Notes: a model not told the origin generated them from the sequence alone. Shown: positions 36,118 to 45,359, counted from the first letter of the stretch. The stretch: DNA of 64,000 bases from CAYPIE01 sp964410665 (GCA_964410665.1 CAYPIE010000003.1:62001-126000); one strand, 5' to 3'. Translations and numbers: made by a program.

Positions 36118-36146
36118 GCCGCAAGCTCCACAATTGAAAGAGATGG

Positions 36147-37574
36147 TTAGGCCGGTGGGAAGATCCGGACTCCCTCCTGATCGGTTCGGAATGTGACTTT
36201 TGCCTGAGCGGGTTGGGTCATCCCAGGTACTGGTAGCGAATTCTTGCGGATTCGCCGATACACCCGATCCGCCCAGCGATGCCATCCCTGTTCCGCCTCC
36301 GGCGGCATCGGTGGGAACGCATCACTCAGGTTAGGTCGAAATACCATAAGAATGACTAAGGGCAGGTACCAGAGTACATAAACACCCCCTTGGTCGGCAT
36401 ACCAAAACTGGATGCCAATCAGAACGGCCGCCGACTGGGCCAACAAATGCGCGAGCTGCTTGGGGGTAGGCCAAAACGCAGTGATCAGCAACATCGCCAA
36501 ATAGGCCACGAAGACCGGCATCCGATAGGCCCAGTGGGCTCCGGTCCAAATACTTTCCGTGGACGGAATTTTCCAGGGCTGCCAGTCCGACAGCGATAAG
36601 GCAGTCTGCAAGGTCCCGGCCAAATGCCCATCGATGAGCAAGATCGACGCGCTCACCAACCAACTTAAAGCAATGGCCGTGGCGAACCCTTTGACAAATA
36701 AACGAAGGCCGGCAGTGCGATAGAAGCCGCACCAGAGAGGAAACAACAAGAGCGGGAAAAAGGCAAAGCCAGCTGTGACCCCAAGCAATCCACCGGCCAT
36801 TCCCGGTTGGCGATAGGCGATCAGAGCCCAGAGTAACAGGGCAGCCGGCCAGACATGATGGACCTGGGCGGCATGGTAGCCGGTGTAGGGTAAGAGAAGA
36901 TAGAGTGCCACACAGGCAACCCCGGTGTTCGGCTCTTGAAAATGCCACGCGCCCATAACCAACAGACCGATGACAATTGCCAGATGGCAAACCATCGCGG
37001 AGCCGCGGGTGATCCAGAAACGAACATGATCCTCCTGCGCGATGCTCCCTGCCGATAAGGACACCACGGTATTGGCTGCGCGATCATGGACCTTCTGAAA
37101 TACGACCGGTTCTTTCCCCACCGGTTCGGGCACTGCGGTATCTCGGCGGACCGCGACCACACACAAGCAAATAAAGAGAGCCGCGGCTAGCCAGGCTAAG
37201 CCGGAGGTTTCCAGGTTCGCAGTCAGCATAGGCCGACGCACCAAGGCGAGATCCACAAAGCAGCGCAACAACCAGTATCCCGAACCCGCTAACAGCCAAA
37301 TATAACCGGCAAACAGTAGCCGATGGGCGGGTTCTGCTTCTTGATCGACGGCTAAGCCGGTCACGTCGGCGGTCGCGGTGGACTCGAGCATGCCATGGGC
37401 TTGCTTGAGGAGTAGGAAGCCTGGGACCAACAGAAACAACGTCATCAGATCCCAATTCCGTAGGCTGAGCAGCCGATGGAATTTGAAGTACAACGCCACC
37501 ACCAGGAACCACGAAAAGTAGAACCAGGACGTCGCATTTGGGAGATTAAATTCCAAAAAGATCGAGGCAAACAC
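36147..37574 (-). CDS. polytopic membrane protein
   Basis: A 475-residue protein with about ten membrane helices, such as WFYFSWFLVVALYFKFH, LIVIGLLVMGAWHF-like and LLLFPLWCGFYRTAGL, and a hydrophilic C-terminus (VYRRIRKNSLPVPG). The arrangement resembles membrane mannosyl/arabinosyl transferases, but no D-D or E-D catalytic pair is clear to me, so I do not assign that activity. The start codon is GTG 37574 with GGAG 7 bases upstream. It sits between an SDR gene and the phosphatase with small gaps, so the three are probably one operon. Function unknown. Confidence 0.8.
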   Translation of the reverse strand: MFASIFLEFNLPNATSWFYFSWFLVVALYFKFHRLLSLRNWDLMTLFLLVPGFLLLKQAHGMLESTATADVTGLAVDQEAEPAHRLLFAGYIWLLAGSGYWLLRCFVDLALVRRPMLTANLETSGLAWLAAALFICLCVVAVRRDTAVPEPVGKEPVVFQKVHDRAANTVVSLSAGSIAQEDHVRFWITRGSAMVCHLAIVIGLLVMGAWHFQEPNTGVACVALYLLLPYTGYHAAQVHHVWPAALLLWALIAYRQPGMAGGLLGVTAGFAFFPLLLFPLWCGFYRTAGLRLFVKGFATAIALSWLVSASILLIDGHLAGTLQTALSLSDWQPWKIPSTESIWTGAHWAYRMPVFVAYLAMLLITAFWPTPKQLAHLLAQSAAVLIGIQFWYADQGGVYVLWYLPLVILMVFRPNLSDAFPPMPPEAEQGWHRWADRVYRRIRKNSLPVPGMTQPAQAKVTFRTDQEGVRIFPPA

Positions 37575-37613
37575 CTTCCGGCTCCGCGTTCTGGCTCGGG
37601 GGAGGCGAACCGG

Positions 37614-38366
37614 TTAGTAGGTCGAGCGACCACCACTGATGTCATAACATTGCGCGGTGGTGAAACTCGCATCCCGACTCAGTAAGAAATGGACCAAGGC
37701 GGCGACTTCTTCAGGCTTGCCGGTCCGGCCCATGGGGATCCTCGACACCATGTAATCGATGGTGGATTGTGGCAGCCCATCCAGGATGGGCGTCTGGATC
37801 ACTGCTGGGGAGATGGCATTGACTGTGATATCACCCTGACCGACGAGTTCTTTGGCCAAGGATTTGGTCAAAGCAATCACGGCGGCTTTGCTGGCCGAAT
37901 AAGGACCGAGCGTGGGATTGCCTTCCTTCCCCGCGACAGACGCCACATTGACGATCCGACCAAACCCCGAAGCCAACATGCCAGGGATCACGGCCTTACA
38001 ACAGAGATAGACACCCGTGACGTTGATCGCCAAGACCTGGTCCATCACCGTCCGCTCGAGTTCCCAAAGCTTCGCAGCCTTCCCGGTGATCCCGGCATTG
38101 TTGACTAAGCCGGTGATCGGACCCAGTTTGGCCGCCACTTCTTGACAACCCTGTTGCACCTGGGTCTCATCAGTGACATCGACCTGCACAGCGATGCCCC
38201 CCAGGCGCGCGGCGACCTGTTGTGCCTGCGACAGGTTGAGATCGAACACCGCCAGTTTGGCCCCGGCTGCGGCAAGTCGCTCCGCGATGGCCGCGCCAAT
38301 CCCCTGGCCGGCACCGGTCACCACCACGATCTGGTCATCCAGACGGAAAAAATTCGAGTCTTGCAA
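37614..38366 (-). CDS. SDR family oxidoreductase
   Basis: A 250-residue classical short-chain dehydrogenase. The NAD(P)-binding motif is VVVTGAGQGIGAAIAERL (TGxxxGIG) and the strand-2 Asp in AVFDLNL suggests NAD preference. NNAG is in GLVNNAGIT. The catalytic triad is Ser in VNVASVAGK, Tyr-x-x-x-Lys in YSASKAA and Asn in INVTGVYL. Similar to 3-oxoacyl-ACP reductase or polyol dehydrogenases; substrate not assignable. The start is TTG 38366, preceded by GGAGGAG 6 bases upstream. It leads the trio with the membrane protein and phosphatase. Cytoplasmic. Confidence 0.92.
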   Translation of the reverse strand: MQDSNFFRLDDQIVVVTGAGQGIGAAIAERLAAAGAKLAVFDLNLSQAQQVAARLGGIAVQVDVTDETQVQQGCQEVAAKLGPITGLVNNAGITGKAAKLWELERTVMDQVLAINVTGVYLCCKAVIPGMLASGFGRIVNVASVAGKEGNPTLGPYSASKAAVIALTKSLAKELVGQGDITVNAISPAVIQTPILDGLPQSTIDYMVSRIPMGRTGKPEEVAALVHFLLSRDASFTTAQCYDISGGRSTY

Positions 38367-38582
38367 GCGCAGCTCCTCCCACTGCGGCGCCGTGGAGCGC
38401 CATTCGCAACTCGGAATGATCTACATATTCCCTCTGCCGGTGGCCAACCCGTTCGCAAAAGCCTCCCCGTGTTTGCTTGCTTGGGTCAATGGCCGGCAAC
38501 CAATCTGTTTGCTATTGTGACTCGAACTAAGCCCGGTTGCAATGCGTGAATCGAGGCTTGCCGATCTGTCAGGAGTTCCATT

Positions 38583-41033
38583 GTGCCGTTGTTCTTTGCG
38601 ATCACGTTATTCGTTAGCGCCGCCCTGCTGTTCCTGGTGCAACCGATGGTCGGGCGAATGATTTTGCCCTTGCTCGGCGGTTCCCCAGCAGTCTGGAACA
38701 CCTGCATGGTCTTTTTCCAAACGTCGCTGTTACTTGGGTATTTGTACACTCATCTGTTGACTACCCGCGTTGCTCCGCGTCGCCAAGTGGCGGTGCATCT
38801 ACTGGTGATGGTCATACCCGTGCTGATGATGGCGTTGGGCATCCTTGGCTTGTCACCCCATTCACCCATCCCGGTTTTGCCTAGCTTGGCACCCCAAGGC
38901 GAAGCTTATCCGGTCGCCGGGGTACTGCTCCTTCTTAGCGTGGCCATTGGTTTGCCGTTTTTCGCGGTTTCTACATCGGCACCACTGTTGCAAAAGTGGT
39001 TTGCCTCGACCGGTCACCGCGCGGGACGCGATCCTTATTACCTGTATGGCGCGAGCAATCTTGGCTCGTTATTGGCTTTACTCGCCTATCCACTGCTCCT
39101 TGAGCCGTTTTTCCCCATCCTGGAGCAGAACTGGATCTGGGCAATTGGTTACGGTTTCTTGTTGGTACTCGTGGCCTTGGCCGGTCAGTTTGTGCCTGCG
39201 AGTTCGCGAGAAACGCCCGAAGTGGAACCGCCGACGTTGGCAGTCACCACCGCCCCGCCGACCAGCGGCGACCCCCATTCCCCGAGTCTACTCGAACAAC
39301 TCCATTGGATCGTGTTGGCGTTTGTCCCGTCGAGTTTGATGCTCGGAGTCACCTATTACGCCACCACGGATATTGCCGCATTACCCATGCTCTGGGTCAT
39401 CCCGCTGGCACTGTACTTACTTACTTTCATTATTGCCTTTGCCCGGATTCCTTCGCTGATCCTGACGATACTCACGCTGATTGTCCCGGTGATGGTGCTG
39501 ATCATCCTATTTATGCTGCACGCCCGGGTGTCGCCGAGTTATTCGATCCGATTATTGCTGCACTTCAGCACGTTCTTCTTGGTCGCTCTATTGTGCCACG
39601 GAGAGTTGGCGCGCCGACGGCCGCCGACGCGCTATTTGACCAACTTTTACTTATGGCTCTCGGTCGGGGGCATGCTTGGTGGGGTGTTCAATGGTTTGCT
39701 CGCGCCCTTGCTGTTCACAACGACCCTGGAGTATCCCATCGCTCTAGTCGCTGGCTGCTTGTGCATTCCGCGATTGGCCAGCAAGTTGCCGACTCCTGGA
39801 GAGCGGTTGCGTGATTTGATCTGGCCCGTGTCGATGTTTGCATTCGTACGTCTGCTCGGTGAGTTTGAAGGCAATATACGTGAGCTGGCGATTTGGATCA
39901 CTGAATCGTCGATGGTCGAGTGGACTGGATTGACCTCGACCATCCTGATCCCGTTGGTGCTGTATGGACTCCCGGCACTACTTTGTTATCTGTTTGTTGA
40001 GCGTCCACTTCGCTTTGGCTTGTGTGTGGGCGCCGTTGTCTTTGCTACGTATTACAACTCGTACAAGCGGGCTGGCGATGAGGTGTTAGAGCAGGCGCGA
40101 AGCTACTTCGGGACTTTGCGGGTGCAGCTCGATAACAATTTCGTCGAACTGATCCATGGCACTACCCTCCACGGCATGCAGCGTTTGCATTCGCTGGCAC
40201 TCGACCAGGCGACCAGCATGTATGTGTTTGCAGGGAACTCCCCGCTAGGCCTGGCCGGGACCCTCCCTGCTTGCTGGACGCATTGGCAATATCCCGGCCG
40301 TAACCCCCTTACCTACTATCACCGGACAGGACCGGTTGGGAAGGTGTTCGATCGACTGGAGGAGCTCGATCCGATGGGGCCAATTGGCGTCGTCGGGCTC
40401 GGCACAGGTAGCCTGGCGTGCTATGCCAAACCCGGTCAACAAGCGACCTTTTTTGAGATCGACCCGACGGTCATCGAGTTAGTCGAGCCTCCGAAGTTTT
40501 TTACCTACATCCACAATGCCCGCACGCAGGAGGCGGTCATCGACTTCATCCTGGGCGATGCTCGCCTGAAACTCGCACAACAAAGCAATACCCGCTTTGC
40601 AGTACTCCTGGTCGATGCGTTTAGCTCGGATGCCATTCCCGTGCACCTGCTCACTCGCGAGGCGGTGGCGTTATACTTCGAGCGGGTCACCGAGCAAGGG
40701 CTCGTCTGCTTACATACTTCCAACCGCCACCTCGATCTGTTACCGATTGTCGCCGCAATTGCCGCTGATCTTCATCTGGTTGGTCTCAGCATGGATGATT
40801 CGAATGAGAATATCCCCGGTAAGACAGGTTCGCAGTGGGTGGTGCTGGCTCGTGATTCCGCAACACTTGGGCGACTTACCAAGGATCCCGACTGGCAGTC
40901 ACTGCAGGCCGAACCGGGGATTCCGGCCTGGACGGATGATTTTTCGAATCTGCTGAGCGTACTGGAGTTTGGTGAACTCGCTTGGTTGCGTCGTCGCCTG
41001 GGCTACTTGCCCTCGAAAGTGGACAACGAGTGA
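38583..41033 (+). CDS. membrane protein with spermidine-synthase-like domain
   Basis: An 816-residue protein. Residues 1-460 hold about a dozen membrane helices (PLFFAITLFVSAALLFLVQP, GVLLLLSVAIGLPFFAVSTS), a pattern annotated as fused MFS/spermidine synthase. Residues 540-790 are a Rossmann-type SAM-binding domain: PIGVVGLGTGSLACYAKPGQ, FFEIDPTVIEL, FILGDARLKL and VLLVDAFSSDAIPVHLLT. These match the spermidine synthase family but its aminopropyl-acceptor pocket is not confirmed. It may methylate or aminopropylate a membrane-linked substrate. Start GTG 38583, AGGAG 7 bases upstream. Its stop overlaps the next gene's GTG in GTGA, so they are coupled. Confidence 0.85.
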   Translation: MPLFFAITLFVSAALLFLVQPMVGRMILPLLGGSPAVWNTCMVFFQTSLLLGYLYTHLLTTRVAPRRQVAVHLLVMVIPVLMMALGILGLSPHSPIPVLPSLAPQGEAYPVAGVLLLLSVAIGLPFFAVSTSAPLLQKWFASTGHRAGRDPYYLYGASNLGSLLALLAYPLLLEPFFPILEQNWIWAIGYGFLLVLVALAGQFVPASSRETPEVEPPTLAVTTAPPTSGDPHSPSLLEQLHWIVLAFVPSSLMLGVTYYATTDIAALPMLWVIPLALYLLTFIIAFARIPSLILTILTLIVPVMVLIILFMLHARVSPSYSIRLLLHFSTFFLVALLCHGELARRRPPTRYLTNFYLWLSVGGMLGGVFNGLLAPLLFTTTLEYPIALVAGCLCIPRLASKLPTPGERLRDLIWPVSMFAFVRLLGEFEGNIRELAIWITESSMVEWTGLTSTILIPLVLYGLPALLCYLFVERPLRFGLCVGAVVFATYYNSYKRAGDEVLEQARSYFGTLRVQLDNNFVELIHGTTLHGMQRLHSLALDQATSMYVFAGNSPLGLAGTLPACWTHWQYPGRNPLTYYHRTGPVGKVFDRLEELDPMGPIGVVGLGTGSLACYAKPGQQATFFEIDPTVIELVEPPKFFTYIHNARTQEAVIDFILGDARLKLAQQSNTRFAVLLVDAFSSDAIPVHLLTREAVALYFERVTEQGLVCLHTSNRHLDLLPIVAAIAADLHLVGLSMDDSNENIPGKTGSQWVVLARDSATLGRLTKDPDWQSLQAEPGIPAWTDDFSNLLSVLEFGELAWLRRRLGYLPSKVDNE

Positions 41034-42196
41034 GCCGTGTTTTGTTGCTGGGTGCCAGTGTCCGCGCGATGGCGATGTCAGCACATCGGGCTGGTTGGCA
41101 AGCGTGGGCAATCGATTTGTTTGGCGATCGCGACCTCAGCCGGCTTGGCTCGACCCAGCGTTGTGCAGCCGAATTATATCCCAGCGGGTTGGTAGCCCAG
41201 GCCACGAAGCTACCGATGATGCCATGGCTATACACAGGCGCCTTGGAAAATGCCCCCGATGTGCTCGACCAGATTGGCCAGGTGCGTCCGCTTTGGGGGA
41301 ATGAAGCCGCCAGAGTTCGTTCCCTACGTGATCCGTGGTTTCTCGCTGAGTCACTACGCCGTGCGAACTTGCCAGCCCTCGACGTTTATCGCGGTGCGCA
41401 TGAGCTTCCTTCTGGGCGGTTTTTGCGGAAGCCGCGGGCCAGCGCCGCTGGGATCGGAATTATGCCAGCCCACTCCAACTGCGGCGGTACTTCCCAAGCC
41501 GACTACTATCAGCGTCAGGTGACGGGTCGACCGGGCTCATCGATCTTCATCGCCAATGGCTCGCGTGCCTATTACTATGGCAGTACCTGGCTGTTGACCG
41601 GCTCCGCCTGGCTGCACACACCTCGACCATTTCAATATGCTGGCAATATTGGGCCGATCCGCCTTCCTCGGGAGGCCTGGACGATCGTCTCCCGCGCCGC
41701 CCAAGTCCTGACACAGCAAGGCCACCTCCGCGGGCTATTTGGTCTGGATTGGGTCATGGCAAACGGTTGTGCATGGATCACGGAAATCAACCCTCGCTAT
41801 CCTGCGTCGGTCGAAGTGCTCGAGCTCAGTCAAGGCATCCCTTACCTTGCAGCCCACGCGCAGGGGTGTCGCGGTGAACCACTGGCCGAGGTCGAGGTGC
41901 CCGAATCGATGGGTGTCATTGGCAAAGCAATCCTGTATGCCCAGCGGCCACTGGTTTTCCCCAAACAAGGACCGTGGGAATGGCCATTGGCAACGGCCTT
42001 TTCCACTTGGGAGATCCCACCCTACGCCGATATTCCGCACCCGGGTCAAGCCATTGCTGCGGGTGCGCCGATTTTCACCTTGCTCGAGCGGGCAGCCGAG
42101 CCGATCGCATGCGAGCAGCAATTAAAGCGACGGGTCCGAGAAGTCCAAGCTTGGCTCGAGGGAGATTCAGCGAATGCCGCCAACACTGTTGAATGA
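41030..42196 (+). CDS. ATP-grasp enzyme (H4MPT-associated type)
   Basis: A 388-residue ATP-grasp protein. The N-terminal Rossmann-like part starts VSRVLLLGASVRAMAMSAHR. The ATP-grasp loop is FLRKPRASAAGIGI and the metal-binding end is AWITEINPRYPASVEVLEL (ExN). Its closest relatives, from general knowledge, are the COG2232 carboligases found next to tetrahydromethanopterin (H4MPT) genes in methylotrophs and planctomycetes, where they are thought to act in cofactor synthesis. The start GTG 41030 overlaps the preceding stop, and the stop at 42196 overlaps the mch start by 23 bases. It has no signal peptide. Exact reaction unknown. Confidence 0.82.
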   Translation: MSRVLLLGASVRAMAMSAHRAGWQAWAIDLFGDRDLSRLGSTQRCAAELYPSGLVAQATKLPMMPWLYTGALENAPDVLDQIGQVRPLWGNEAARVRSLRDPWFLAESLRRANLPALDVYRGAHELPSGRFLRKPRASAAGIGIMPAHSNCGGTSQADYYQRQVTGRPGSSIFIANGSRAYYYGSTWLLTGSAWLHTPRPFQYAGNIGPIRLPREAWTIVSRAAQVLTQQGHLRGLFGLDWVMANGCAWITEINPRYPASVEVLELSQGIPYLAAHAQGCRGEPLAEVEVPESMGVIGKAILYAQRPLVFPKQGPWEWPLATAFSTWEIPPYADIPHPGQAIAAGAPIFTLLERAAEPIACEQQLKRRVREVQAWLEGDSANAANTVE

Positions 42197-43121
42197 ACGT
42201 GCCTTCCGCTTGGCCGAGCAACTGATGGATCACGCCACGGACTACCGGGTGGAGGTCCGCGAGATCGACGGGGCACGGCTGATCGACTGTGGGGCCAAAG
42301 CATTGGGTGGCCTCCAGGCAGGGCTGCAAGTTGCCCATATCTGCGTGGCTGGGCTCGCTGACATCCGCTTAGCTCCAGGTCCATGGGCTGGGCTACCCGG
42401 TCCGGTCATCCAGGTATTCAGCGATGATCCCATTCGTGCCTGCATGGCTTGTCAATATGCGGGGTGGCAAGTTCAGGTCGACAAGTATTTTGCCATGGCT
42501 TCCGGGCCCATGCGGGCAGTCTATGGGGGTGAAGCCATTTATGCGGAGATTTCTGGCAAGGAAGAAGCTCCACTTGCCGTCGGCGTGCTTGAGACCCGAC
42601 ATCCTCCCACCTCCGAGGTGCTGAGCTACCTCGCGGAAAAACTCAAGCTACCCCCGCGTGCAATGACCCTGGCGTATGCCCCCGCGGCCAGCCTCGCTGG
42701 CAGTATCCAGGTGGTCGCCCGTTCGCTCGAGACCGCCTTGCACAAGTTGCATACCTTGCGATTTGACTTACGGAAGGTCATCTCCGGGCATGGGGTAGCA
42801 CCATTCCCTCCAGTCGCCGAGGATGAACTCGAGGCGATCGGCTGGACCAATGATGCCATTCTCTATGGCGGCCAGGTTTCGCTGTGGTTGCACGCCAGTG
42901 ACGATGAATTACGCCATCTTGGTCCGCAAATCCCATCGAGTTCGTCAAAGGACCATGGGGCGCCGTTTGCCGAGCTATTCGCTCGCTATGGCAACTTTTA
43001 TGCAATCGATCCCTTGCTTTTCTCGCCCGCGGAGATCATTCTGCACAACTTGAGCAGCGGGCAAACGCACCATTTTGGCCGGATCGAACCAGAGATTCTA
43101 CGCCGCTCGTTCCATCGTTGA
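42174..43121 (+). CDS. mch: methenyltetrahydromethanopterin cyclohydrolase
   Basis: Interconverts methenyl-H4MPT and formyl-H4MPT in C1 transfer between formaldehyde and formate. The 315-residue protein has the family blocks: NERAFRLAEQLMDHA, IDCGAKALGGLQAG, CMACQYAGWQV, SGPMRAVYGGEAIY and near the end SSSSKDHGAPFAELF and NFYAIDPLLFSPAEI. The active-site region with KDHGAPFAE is diagnostic for Mch. GGGAG lies about 10 bases before ATG 42174. It overlaps the upstream ATP-grasp gene and is followed 8 bases later by a RimK-like gene, a tight C1 cofactor operon. Planctomycetes are known for carrying these otherwise archaeal and methylotroph genes. Other H4MPT genes (fae, mtd, fhc) are not in this window. 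Confidence 0.95.
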   Translation: MPPTLLNERAFRLAEQLMDHATDYRVEVREIDGARLIDCGAKALGGLQAGLQVAHICVAGLADIRLAPGPWAGLPGPVIQVFSDDPIRACMACQYAGWQVQVDKYFAMASGPMRAVYGGEAIYAEISGKEEAPLAVGVLETRHPPTSEVLSYLAEKLKLPPRAMTLAYAPAASLAGSIQVVARSLETALHKLHTLRFDLRKVISGHGVAPFPPVAEDELEAIGWTNDAILYGGQVSLWLHASDDELRHLGPQIPSSSSKDHGAPFAELFARYGNFYAIDPLLFSPAEIILHNLSSGQTHHFGRIEPEILRRSFHR

Positions 43122-43129
43122 GGTAGCGG

Positions 43130-43993
43130 ATGCGTCTTGGCATCCTGGCTGGAGGCATGGGCTGGCACGTGCGTGATTTGGAGCGTGCAGCCAGCACGCT
43201 GGGAATCCCGAGCATCTTCTTGGATGTTCGCACCCTGGACGCAACAGTACGCCTGCGCGCCTGGACCACGCCTTTAGATAGTTGCCAAGCAGCCATCGTC
43301 CGGACCATGCCGCCTGGATCGTTAGAGCAGATCATATTCCGCATGGATGTCTTACATGCTGCGGCAGCAGCGGGGCTCAGCATTGTCAATCCCCCCCGTT
43401 GTTTGGAAATGAGTGTCGACAAATATTTGACGACGCAGCGACTCGCGCAGGCAGGGTTACCCGTGCCGCCAACGCGGGTGTGCCAAACCGCTCAGCAGGC
43501 TCTGGCCTGCTGGGAGGAGCTGGGTGGAGACGTCGTCCTCAAGCCGTTGTTCGGCGCAGAGGGAAGAGGCTTGATGCGCATCAGTGATCGCGAATTAGCC
43601 TGGCGAACCTTCCATACACTCGAGCGACTACATAGTGTATTGTACTTACAATCGTTTATTCCTAATCCGGGTTGGGATGTCCGGGTGTTGGTGCTGGATG
43701 GTCAAGTACGCACTGCCATGCGTCGTATCGCCGTGCAGGATTGGCGTACCAACATCACTCAGGGAGCCGATGCGGAGCCGTTCCGGGTCACTGCGGAGCT
43801 ACAAGCGTATGCCCTGCAGGCGGCGAGCAGCGTGCACGCCCGGCTCGCCGGAGTGGACCTACTGCCCGGACTGGATGGAGGCTGGTACGTCTTAGAGGTC
43901 AACGCGGTGCCCGGCTGGCGGAAGCTAGCGAGCATCACCGGAATCGACGTGGCCCAGGCGGTGGTGCAATCGGCCTGTCGGCTCGGCAGCTAG
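43130..43993 (+). CDS. RimK/MptN-like ATP-grasp ligase
   Basis: A 287-residue ATP-grasp enzyme of the RimK group, which attaches amino acids such as glutamate to proteins or cofactors. Landmarks: opening MRLGILAGGMGWHVRDLERA, the grasp loop DVVLKPLFGAEGRGLM, VLYLQSFIPNPGWDVRVLVL and the metal-binding end YVLEVNAVPGWRKL (ExN). In archaea MptN and CofF of this family add glutamate to H4SPT or F420; in methylotrophs related genes accompany mch. A role in glutamylating the H4MPT-type cofactor is a reasonable inference from position, 8 bases after mch. GAGG lies 6 bases upstream of the ATG. Cytoplasmic. Confidence 0.85.
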   Translation: MRLGILAGGMGWHVRDLERAASTLGIPSIFLDVRTLDATVRLRAWTTPLDSCQAAIVRTMPPGSLEQIIFRMDVLHAAAAAGLSIVNPPRCLEMSVDKYLTTQRLAQAGLPVPPTRVCQTAQQALACWEELGGDVVLKPLFGAEGRGLMRISDRELAWRTFHTLERLHSVLYLQSFIPNPGWDVRVLVLDGQVRTAMRRIAVQDWRTNITQGADAEPFRVTAELQAYALQAASSVHARLAGVDLLPGLDGGWYVLEVNAVPGWRKLASITGIDVAQAVVQSACRLGS

Positions 43994-44191
43994 CCAGAGC
44001 GCACCCGCGCGGGAGGGGACGAACCAGCCGTCTAAAGTCCCGGACGAGGACCGCACCGACTCACTTCTCGAGAAAAGTTCCTCTTTATCTCACTGAGCCG
44101 GCATATATCTATATGGGAAGTTTTGCCGCGTGCTGGTGCCAACGCCTTGGATTGGGCCGGACGACCGTTTGACACCTTTTCCCGAACGTTT

Positions 44192-44226
44192 CCGGACAAA
44201 AACGGGACAATCCCGGACAAAAACGG
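44192..44226. repeat. 14-bp direct repeat pair, 21-bp period
   Basis: CCGGACAAAAACGG occurs at 44192-44205 and 44213-44226. The 21-bp spacing is two helical turns, so both copies face the same side and could bind a regulator. They lie in the 462-base gene-free gap 43994-44455 between the C1 module and a convergent SDR gene, in which no other feature was recognised. Confidence 0.5.
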
Positions 44227-44455
44227 ACCGATTTGGTAGGTCGAGCCGCGCGTTGAGCAACCGTTGGAGGTTTGAGAATTCGGTGCAACTACTTCGGGTG
44301 CAATGAGTTGCGTGGAGTGGTATCGGACCAAAGCCACACCCCGAGACGCTGAATCGCAGACTCGGGGCAGATTCTCCAAGAATCGACACGATCGGTCGAC
44401 CAAACTGCAAAGCGCACGAGGGGACAACGTTCGGCCCGCAGACTACCACGGGGTA

Positions 44456-45313
44456 TCAACCTCCGGCTTCAAAACCCGGATAGAGCGTCATGCCGCCGTC
44501 GACAAAGATACTTGTGCCATGGATATAGTCAGCATCATCCGAAACCAAGAAGGTCGCGACCCGCGCGATATCCTCGACTTCGCCGATGCGATTGTACGGA
44601 ATGAGTTTCATCAAATTCGCGTAGGCTTCCGGAGTATCCCACGCGGGTTTGTTGATGGGGGTCCGAATCGCTCCAGGACAAATGCTGTTGACGCGGATAC
44701 GATAGGGAGCCACTTCTTGTGCGATGCTTTTCATCATCAGCATGACCCCCCCTTTGGACGCGGCATAATTGACATGCCCGCCCCAGGGGATGACCTCATG
44801 TACAGAGCTCATGCAGAGAATCTTGCCGGCGGCACACGAGATCTCTTTGCGAACGCCCCGTCGTTTGAACTCCCGGACGGCCTCTCGAGCGCAGAGAAAT
44901 TGCCCGGTGAGGTTGACGCCAAGAACGGTGTTCCATTCCTTTAAGGTCATTTCATCGAAGGGCGCATCGCGTTGCAGCCCGGCGTTATTGACCAGGATGT
45001 CGATGGTCCCGAACTCTTGGAACATTTTCGTGAACATGGCCTGCACCTGGGCTTCATCGGAAACATCCGTCTGGTGCGTGTAGACCTTGCTGCCACAAGC
45101 GGCGGCTTCGTGAGCTGCTTCCTCAGCCGACTCCGGGTGAGTGACATAATTGATCACCAGATCCGCCCCAGCGTGGGCCAGACCGATGGCCACGGCTTTA
45201 CCGATCCCGGAGTTGGCCCCAGTGACGAGCGCTTTTTGCCCTTCGAGGACCCGGCGGACAGGACAGCTGGGTAGGACCGGTTCCGGAAATTGCTTCAGCT
45301 CTGGGGAAGCCAT
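44456..45313 (-). CDS. SDR family oxidoreductase (glucose-dehydrogenase-like)
   Basis: A 285-residue short-chain dehydrogenase with a 27-residue N-terminal extension (PEPVLPSCPVRRVLEGQ). Motifs: ALVTGANSGIGKAVAIGL, HQTDVSDEAQV, NNAG in DILVNNAGLQ, catalytic Ser in LCMSSVHEVI, YAASKGG (Tyr-x3-Lys) and ICPGAIRTPI. The closest known group by feel is the glucose 1-dehydrogenase SDRs. The strand-2 region is VINYVTHP, giving no strong NAD/NADP call. Start ATG 45313 has GGGAG 7 bases upstream. It is followed upstream by the TPR membrane gene on the same strand with a 46-base gap, so they may be co-transcribed. Substrate unknown. Confidence 0.9.
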   Translation of the reverse strand: MASPELKQFPEPVLPSCPVRRVLEGQKALVTGANSGIGKAVAIGLAHAGADLVINYVTHPESAEEAAHEAAACGSKVYTHQTDVSDEAQVQAMFTKMFQEFGTIDILVNNAGLQRDAPFDEMTLKEWNTVLGVNLTGQFLCAREAVREFKRRGVRKEISCAAGKILCMSSVHEVIPWGGHVNYAASKGGVMLMMKSIAQEVAPYRIRVNSICPGAIRTPINKPAWDTPEAYANLMKLIPYNRIGEVEDIARVATFLVSDDADYIHGTSIFVDGGMTLYPGFEAGG

Positions 45314-45359
45314 GGAGATCTCCCGAACAAGGATGGTAAGAAACTTCCATCAATTTGTT

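Noticed and set aside
44192..44226. CRISPR-like repeat
   Set aside because: Only two copies of 14 bp with 7-bp spacing and no cas genes; not an array.
44303..44944. 213-codon plus-strand open frame
   Set aside because: It runs antisense through the SDR gene, whose motifs are intact on the other strand; its composition is a shadow frame.
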